Shown here one piece after another: positions 59,195-64,000 of a DNA stretch of 64,000 bases. The notes below the pieces were generated by a model. The model searched no databases and had not been told where the DNA came from. It was given only the letters and a program-made list of their open reading frames with translations. Source of the stretch: Pseudomonas fulva NBRC 16637 = DSM 17717. GTDB taxonomy: Bacteria; Pseudomonadota; Gammaproteobacteria; Pseudomonadales; Pseudomonadaceae. Where the stretch lies: the NCBI RefSeq assembly GCF_000730565.1, contig NZ_BBIQ01000019.1, forward strand, positions 1-64,000, given 5' to 3'. The position numbers and the translations under genes were made by a program. Position 1 is the stretch's first letter. Every line of letters starts with the position of its first letter.

Positions 59195-59432
59195 GGGCGC
59201 AAAGGTCCTTCAAAGTGGAGGCGGCGGCTTTCGAGGGCCGCCGGTACGGTGGATACATCGCAATGAACAAGGGCAATAGCGTGCCGTGAATCTTCGACGT
59301 CTGCCAGTGCTGGTTGCGGGCCGAGCACAAGCGCAGCGTTTGAACGTGTGTCAGGGCCTGGTCGCAAGGTGTTGCACCCCGCTCAGACAGCCAGCCGGTG
59401 CCGGCGTTCGCAGCCGGCCCTGGCCATCACCC

Positions 59433-60356
59433 TCACGCCTGGGCCGGGGCTGCGAAGGGCACATCCAACGGCGCCGTGTCAAAGTTGCGCAGCAGGTCGA
59501 TCAGGATCTGCGTGGCCGGGCCCAAGGACTTCTCCTTGCTCGCGTAAAGATAGAACAGCGGATGGCGGCTACCGCCCTGGTCCAGCGGCAGCGGTTTGAG
59601 CACACCGTCACGCAGCTCGCGCTCGATCATATGCCGCGGCAACCACGCAAAGCCCAGCCCGCTGCTGACGAAGGTGGCAGCCGTACCCAGGCTGCCGACC
59701 GTCCAGCGCTGTTCGGCGCCAAGCCAGCCCACATCGCGTGGCTGAGCGCGGCCCGAATCTCGAATCACCACCTGCAATTGGCTTTCAAGGTCCTGGAACG
59801 TCAACTCGCGTCCCAGCCGGTGCAGGCTGTGGTCTGGATGAGCCACGGCCACGAACTCCACCGCGCTCAACTCCGCGCCCAGGTAGCCGCCAATGCTGTA
59901 GCTGCTGATGGCAAGGTCGGCGATGCCTTCGAGCATCACCTCCTCGACCCCGGACAGCACCTCCTCGCGCAGGCGCACGCGACAGCCGCGGCTTTGCGGC
60001 ATGAAGGCGGCCAGGGCACGTACCAGGCGCGCGCTGGGGTAGGCCGCATCGACTACAAGGCGCACCTCGGCTTCCCAACCCTGTTCCATGTGGTGCGCCA
60101 GGTCTTCCAATTGGCTGGCCTGCTTGACCAGATGCCGCGAGCGGCGCAGAAGCACGCTGCCTGCCTCGGTCAGCACCGCCTTGCGGCCGTCAATGCGCAG
60201 CAACGGCACACCCAACTGTTCCTGCATGCGCGCCACGGTATAACTGACCGATGACTGCGATCGGTGCAGCACCTCGGCAGCTTGGGCAAAGCCGCCGTGA
60301 TCGACTACAGCTTGCAAGGTCCGCCATTGATCCAGCGTCACGCGCGGCGCTTTCAT
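59433..60356 (-). CDS. LysR-family transcriptional regulator
   Basis: The 307-residue protein has the N-terminal HTH (about 4-62; HGGFAQAAEVLHRSQSSVSY) and a substrate-binding effector domain. AGGAG precedes the ATG. It is divergent from the small secreted protein gene at 60405, with only 48 bp between the starts, so the promoters overlap and that gene, and possibly azoR beyond it, are the likely targets. LysR regulators beside azoR often sense quinones or electrophiles; here that is inference only. Confidence 0.92.
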   Translation of the reverse strand: MKAPRVTLDQWRTLQAVVDHGGFAQAAEVLHRSQSSVSYTVARMQEQLGVPLLRIDGRKAVLTEAGSVLLRRSRHLVKQASQLEDLAHHMEQGWEAEVRLVVDAAYPSARLVRALAAFMPQSRGCRVRLREEVLSGVEEVMLEGIADLAISSYSIGGYLGAELSAVEFVAVAHPDHSLHRLGRELTFQDLESQLQVVIRDSGRAQPRDVGWLGAEQRWTVGSLGTAATFVSSGLGFAWLPRHMIERELRDGVLKPLPLDQGGSRHPLFYLYASKEKSLGPATQILIDLLRNFDTAPLDVPFAAPAQA

Positions 60357-60404
60357 GTCCTGCTCCTGTTGGCCTAAGCTGCGCTCTACACAAGGAGAAC
60401 GCCC

Positions 60405-60719
60405 ATGAAGAACTATTGTGCGGCATTGTTGCTATGCCTGCCGGTGACCGCTTTTGCCTATCCCATCGACATGGAAAAACACATGGACGGGGTAAAGGTC
60501 GACGCCACTGCCTACGACACGGCCTATGACCTGGGCGCCATTACCTTGGAGAACTACGGCCAGGTGCCCGCCGCCTGCAAGGTGACCTTTCGCAACGGTC
60601 CTGAAGCCCCGCGGGTGCGCCGGATAAATGTGCCGGCCGGCAAACGCGCCGACGTCACCGCCAAGTTCACCCGTCAGATCATCAAGCTGCGAGTCAACGT
60701 GAACTGCGCGGCTGAATAA
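60405..60719 (+). CDS. Small secreted hypothetical protein
   Basis: The 104-residue protein has a signal peptide (about 1-19, ending TAFA) and a mature domain of about 85 residues with predicted beta strands and two Cys (PAACKVTF and NVNCAAE) that could form a disulfide in the periplasm. AAGGAG lies just before the ATG. The mature region has the segment NGPEAPRVRRINVPAGKRADVTAKF, quoted in part as RVRRINVPAGKRADV, which I associate with a Pseudomonas family of unknown function. It is divergent from the LysR gene. Confidence 0.78.
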   Translation: MKNYCAALLLCLPVTAFAYPIDMEKHMDGVKVDATAYDTAYDLGAITLENYGQVPAACKVTFRNGPEAPRVRRINVPAGKRADVTAKFTRQIIKLRVNVNCAAE

Positions 60720-60822
60720 ACTAATTAATCGATAAATCGTACCGACTATTTACGCTTTTTCATCGATAGGTCAAGCGCTAACCTTCCTCCATCGCATTTA
60801 TCCCAGCCCAATGGAGGCCGTC

Positions 60823-61422
60823 ATGTCCCACGTTCTGATCGTCGAAAGCAGTGCACGCCAGCAGGATTCGATTTCCCGCCAATTGACCCGGGACTTCACC
60901 GCCCAGTGGCGTGCCGCTCACCCGACCGACCAGATTACCGTGCGTGACGTGGCGGCCAACCCGGTGCCGCACCTGGACGCCGACCTGCTCGGCGGCTGGA
61001 TGAACCCGCAAGACCAGCGCAGTGCAACACAGCTCCAAGCCCTGGAGCGCTCCAACCAGCTGACCGACGAATTGCTGGCAGCCGATGTGCTGGTGCTGGC
61101 GGCGCCCATGTATAACTTCACCATACCCAGCACCCTCAAGGCCTGGCTGGACCATGTGCTGCGCGCCGGGATCACCTTCAAGTACACGCCCACCGGCCCT
61201 CAGGGCCTGTTGAATGGCAAGCGCGCCATCGTACTGACAGCGCGCGGCGGCATCCATGCAGGGGCTGGCAGCGACCACCAGGAGCCTTACCTGCGGCAGG
61301 TGCTGGGCTTCATTGGCATTCACGAGGTGACATTCATTCATGCCGAGGGCCTGAACATGAGCGGGGATTTCCATGAAAAGGGCCTGAACCAGGCCAGGGC
61401 AAGCCTGGCTTCGGTAGCCTGA
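60823..61422 (+). CDS. azoR: FMN-dependent NADH-azoreductase
   Basis: The ATG at 60823 has GGAGG at 5-nt spacing and gives 199 residues, the usual AzoR length. The flavodoxin-like fold shows the FMN-phosphate loop SSARQQDSIS after strand 1, the APMYNFTIPSTLK segment and the TARGGIHAG loop. AzoR reduces azo dyes and, more naturally, quinones by two electrons using NADH, protecting against electrophile stress. It lies about 100 bp after the small secreted protein gene; an inverted ATCGAT-containing repeat in that gap suggests its own promoter. Confidence 0.92.
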   Translation: MSHVLIVESSARQQDSISRQLTRDFTAQWRAAHPTDQITVRDVAANPVPHLDADLLGGWMNPQDQRSATQLQALERSNQLTDELLAADVLVLAAPMYNFTIPSTLKAWLDHVLRAGITFKYTPTGPQGLLNGKRAIVLTARGGIHAGAGSDHQEPYLRQVLGFIGIHEVTFIHAEGLNMSGDFHEKGLNQARASLASVA

Positions 61423-61496
61423 CTGCAGCGAATCTCACCCCGGGCACCTGTATCAGCGCTTGTGGGTGACCGCTTCATTCGAGCTTCGCAGCGCGT

Positions 61497-62396
61497 TCAA
61501 CTCAATACATACCCCACCGGCAACAGCGCTGGCGGCAGCGGCGTCTGCCCCAGTGCGGCCAATACATCACGCTCCACCGTTCGCACCATGGCATCGGTAG
61601 GCAGGTCGTTCTCGTCGCGGCCGAACGGGTCTTCCAACTCGTTGCCAATGGCATCGAGCCCAAAGAAGGTGTACCCCACGATGGTCGTGAACAGCGGTGC
61701 CAGCCAGCCTAGCGGTTCGGCCAGGGCGAACGGCAGCAACAGGCAGAAGATGTAGATGGTGCGGTGCAGCAGCAAGGTATAGGGGAAGGGCAACGGCGTG
61801 CCCTTGATCCGCTCGCAGGTGGCCTGAACCTCCCCAAGGCCCGCCAACCGCTGCGCCAGGAGGTTGTAGCGCCACTCGGACAAGCCCTGCTGCTCGGTCA
61901 GCCGCGAACACTGCTCGCCCAGTTGCAGGAGGATGCCGTTACACACGTTGTGAGGGCTGACCGCCTCGGCATTCCCCAGCCAGGGCCGCGCGGCAGCCAG
62001 GTCGTCTTCGTCTCGCAGCCTGGCATTGAGCGCCTGTGCGAACCCGCACAGGCTGCGCAGCATCTCGGCGCGTAGCGCGGCATCGGCGATCACCACGCTT
62101 TCGCGAGTGAACGACCGAATCTCGACGATCAACCTGCCCCAGGCCTTGCGCCCCTCCCACCAACGGTCGTAACACGCGTTGTTGCGAAAGCTCATGAAAA
62201 TCGACAGCGACAAGCCGAGCAAGGTGAACGGCGTAGCGCTGACCGGATAGAAGAACGCTGGGTAATGCCGTTCGACCAGGACGATGACCGCCGCCAGCAG
62301 TGTGACCATCAGGCAGCGCAGGGCGATCTGTTTGATGATCGACCCTTTGAGGGTGAACAGCACTCGCAGCACACCCTGGGTGGGATGAACGATCAT
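61497..62396 (-). CDS. Bestrophin-like (YneE/UPF0187) membrane protein
   Basis: The 299-residue protein shows the bestrophin pattern: helices at about residues 25-45 and 48-68, the conserved SLSIFMSFRNNACYDRWWEGRKAWG stretch (seen as RNNACYDRWWEGRKAWG), a long cytoplasmic helical part and helices at about 205-250 followed by TFFGLDAIGNELEDPFG. Bacterial bestrophins form pentameric channels, some selective for cations. It starts 20 bp after the moaA stop on the same strand, so they are probably cotranscribed. Confidence 0.9.
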   Translation of the reverse strand: MIVHPTQGVLRVLFTLKGSIIKQIALRCLMVTLLAAVIVLVERHYPAFFYPVSATPFTLLGLSLSIFMSFRNNACYDRWWEGRKAWGRLIVEIRSFTRESVVIADAALRAEMLRSLCGFAQALNARLRDEDDLAAARPWLGNAEAVSPHNVCNGILLQLGEQCSRLTEQQGLSEWRYNLLAQRLAGLGEVQATCERIKGTPLPFPYTLLLHRTIYIFCLLLPFALAEPLGWLAPLFTTIVGYTFFGLDAIGNELEDPFGRDENDLPTDAMVRTVERDVLAALGQTPLPPALLPVGYVLS

Positions 62397-62416
62397 GGCA
62401 ATCCAGAGACGGCGGG

Positions 62417-63421
62417 TCAGCCGCCGGTCATGTTCATGAAGCGCAGGATTTGAACGTCGCCGCCCACCTCGAAGTGATGGCGATACGGCTTGAGGTGCAA
62501 CGAGTCACGAATGGCTTTTTCCAGCCGTTCAGCGTTGCCGGGGTGGGCACGCAGCACGTGCTTGAGGTCGACCGAGTGCTCATTGCCCAGGCACAACAAC
62601 AAGCGCCCCTCTACGGTGAGACGTACGCGGTTGCAGGTGGCGCAGAAATTGTGGCTGTGGGGCGAAATGAACCCCACCCGGGTTTGCGGGGCATCGGCCA
62701 GGCGCCAGTACCGCGCAGGGCCCTGCGAAGATTCGGTCGACTCCACCAGGCTGAACTGCTCGGCCAGCGTCGCGCGTACCTCATCGCTTGAGAAAAACGA
62801 CTCTTCACGGGCGTGCTCGCTGATCTGTCCCAGCGGCATCTCCTCGATGAAGGTGATGTCCAGTTCGCGATCGATCGCAAAGCGCACCAGGTCGACGAGT
62901 TCGTCGTCATTGCGCCCTTTGAGTACCACGCAGTTGAGTTTGGTCCGGCGAAAGCCGGCTTTACGTGCAGCATCGATGCCGGCGATCACCTGGTGCAGGT
63001 CGCCGGTGCGGGTCAGTTGCTTGAACCGGTCGGCATCCAGGCTGTCGAGGCTGATGTTCAGCCGCGTCACCCCCGCATCGAAGAGCGGTTGCGCCAGGCG
63101 CCCCAGCTGCGAGCCGTTGCTGGTCAGGCACAGCTCGCGCAGCCCCGGCAGGGCAGCGATGCGCCCGCACAGGTCGACGATGCCTTGGCGTACCAGCGGC
63201 TCGCCCCCGGTCAGACGAATCTTGCGGGTGCCCAGCGCCACGAAACGCTCGGCTACCTGGAACAGTTCTTCAAGGCTCAGGATCTGCTGGCGGGGCAGAA
63301 ACTGCATGTCCTCGGCCATGCAGTACACGCAACGGAAGTCGCAGCGGTCTGTGACCGACATCCGCAGGTAGTCGATTTTCCGGTTGAAGCCGTCGATCAG
63401 TGCCCGGCTGCTCTGTTCCAC
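62417..63421 (-). CDS. moaA: GTP 3',8-cyclase MoaA
   Basis: I start at the GTG at 63421 (MEQSSRALIDGF), giving 334 residues; the frame opens upstream only through a TTG at 63454 with no ribosome site. The radical-SAM cluster is CDFRCVYC near residue 27-34, with the TGGEPLVR SAM-binding motif. The second 4Fe-4S site is in NFCATCNRVRLT and LLLCLGNE, and the chain ends in the functional Gly-Gly tail (MNMTGG). MoaA starts molybdenum-cofactor synthesis from GTP. It is divergent from a molybdopterin oxidoreductase gene, a fitting neighbour. Confidence 0.96.
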   Translation of the reverse strand: MEQSSRALIDGFNRKIDYLRMSVTDRCDFRCVYCMAEDMQFLPRQQILSLEELFQVAERFVALGTRKIRLTGGEPLVRQGIVDLCGRIAALPGLRELCLTSNGSQLGRLAQPLFDAGVTRLNISLDSLDADRFKQLTRTGDLHQVIAGIDAARKAGFRRTKLNCVVLKGRNDDELVDLVRFAIDRELDITFIEEMPLGQISEHAREESFFSSDEVRATLAEQFSLVESTESSQGPARYWRLADAPQTRVGFISPHSHNFCATCNRVRLTVEGRLLLCLGNEHSVDLKHVLRAHPGNAERLEKAIRDSLHLKPYRHHFEVGGDVQILRFMNMTGG

Positions 63422-63528
63422 GTACGCGCTCGAATCAGGGAGGTTGGCCTCCAAGCTAGCGCCTGGTGGGGCGGGCCGTCAAATGGCTTTGACCGACCGA
63501 CCGATAAATGCTCTCTATCACCGTTCAG

Positions 63529-63546
63529 CCCCCGCGTTTACGGGGG
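63529..63546. repeat. Short hairpin in the moaA / oxidoreductase control region
   Basis: CCCCCG and CGGGGG form a 6-bp stem with a 6-nt loop about 100 bp upstream of each divergent gene. It may be a structured leader or a terminator-like element. It does not by itself make a molybdenum-cofactor riboswitch. Confidence 0.4.
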
Positions 63547-63648
63547 TCATCGAAGGCGCTTATCACCTCGTAGGATCTTTCGATTGGACGGCTCTACGCC
63601 AGGCTTCATAGGCTGGACAAAAGCCATAGCAGGGCGAGGACTTCACCC

Positions 63649-64000
63649 ATGAGCCAGGACCCACACATCCGCGACTACAAAGGCGCCGCTGCCGGCTGGG
63701 GCGCGCTCAAGAGCGTGACCAAAAGCTGGCTGGGCAGTGACAACGCCTTCAAGAATTTGCGAGCCATGCTCAAGACCAACCAGAATGGCGGCTTCGACTG
63801 CCCTGGTTGCGCCTGGGGCGAGTCGCCGGAAAACGACACGGTAAAGTTTTGCGAGAACGGTGCCAAGGCCGTCAACTGGGAGGCCACTGGGCGCTCGGTC
63901 GATCCGGCCTTCTTTGCCCGCTACAGCGTCAGCGCCCTGGCCGATCAGACCGATTACTGGCTGGAGTACCAGGGTCGCCTGACCCATCCCATGCGCTACG
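63649..64000 (+). CDS. FdhF/YdeP-family molybdopterin oxidoreductase (5' part)
   Basis: The gene starts at an ATG with GAGGA about nine bases upstream and runs off the right edge; 117 residues are visible. They match the N-terminus of the FdhF/YdeP oxidoreductases: GWGALKSVTKSW, then a Cys cluster DCPGCAWGE and a third Cys in VKFCENGAKA for an iron-sulfur centre, and the conserved ALADQTDYWLEYQGRLTHPM segment, seen in part as YQGRLTHPMRY. Such enzymes bind bis-molybdopterin and resemble formate dehydrogenases, though the reaction is unknown for most. It is divergent from moaA, which supplies its cofactor pathway. Confidence 0.85.
   Translation, partial: MSQDPHIRDYKGAAAGWGALKSVTKSWLGSDNAFKNLRAMLKTNQNGGFDCPGCAWGESPENDTVKFCENGAKAVNWEATGRSVDPAFFARYSVSALADQTDYWLEYQGRLTHPMRY

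Noticed and set aside
63455..63648. Possible molybdenum-cofactor riboswitch upstream of moaA or the oxidoreductase
   Set aside because: Only one short GC hairpin is visible; the multi-stem architecture of the class is not apparent by eye.

Overview
The window is a high-GC gammaproteobacterial chromosome segment that looks like a Pseudomonas of the P. putida group. This rests on gene content and order: fadL, then rmuC, a CrbS/MxtR-type kinase, rdgC, tRNA-Val/tRNA-Asp, prc, a GntR-ABC operon, a YbiO-type channel, apeB, rluA/minEDC, lpxL, mlaA, betX and hrpA. Pseudomonas-restricted small families, GGGGCCGC-type REP elements and Shine-Dalgarno-rich starts point the same way. Genes are densely packed on both strands. 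I see no prophage, integron, insertion sequence or CRISPR array. The only mobile-type gene is a REP-associated tyrosine transposase (RAYT) next to REP repeats.

Layout. 1-4.8 kb: hexamer repeat, DUF2798 membrane protein, LysR regulator, FadL porin, an orphan protein resembling phage proteins, a DUF3509-like protein and a roughly 0.9 kb gene-poor stretch containing a DnaA-box palindrome. 4.8-10.3 kb: Sel1-type protein, rmuC and the convergent SSS-histidine-kinase-receiver hybrid CrbS. 10.4-13.5 kb: GntR regulator with its own palindromic operator, MFS permease and PDC-hydrolase-like amidohydrolase, apparently a small catabolic operon. 13.5-20.3 kb: bglX, an MFS-acyltransferase fusion, sugE under a guanidine-II (mini-ykkC) riboswitch, a BASS-family symporter and rdgC. 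20.5-28.6 kb: two tRNAs, map, FKBP lipoprotein, YkvA-family protein behind a second DnaA-box palindrome, an XRE regulator overlapping an unknown gene, prc, a quinone oxidoreductase and a HAD phosphatase.

28-34.3 kb is one operon: binding protein, cytoplasmic alkaline-phosphatase-superfamily phosphodiesterase, two permeases, ATPase and HAD hydrolase, with a divergent GntR/UTRA regulator. It looks built to import an organophosphorus compound intact and strip its phosphorus inside the cell. 34.3-47.5 kb is mostly envelope and division: mechanosensitive channel, a 55-residue membrane protein, apeB, rluA, minEDC, lpxL, an esterase-like protein coupled to mlaA, a GH17 membrane protein and a betaine-type binding protein. 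47.8-56.7 kb: hrpA, a beta-ketoacyl-ACP synthase III, a porin, a GNAT-like protein and the RAYT/REP region. 56.7-64 kb: ABC exporter, periplasmic cyclophilin, LysR, small secreted protein, azoR, bestrophin-like channel, moaA, and the 5' end of an FdhF/YdeP molybdopterin oxidoreductase that runs off the right edge.

The observations most worth following up are the riboswitch, the two DnaA-box palindromes, the organophosphorus import operon, the XRE-unknown pair, the mlaA-hydrolase coupling and the RAYT whose C-terminus runs antisense into its neighbour.
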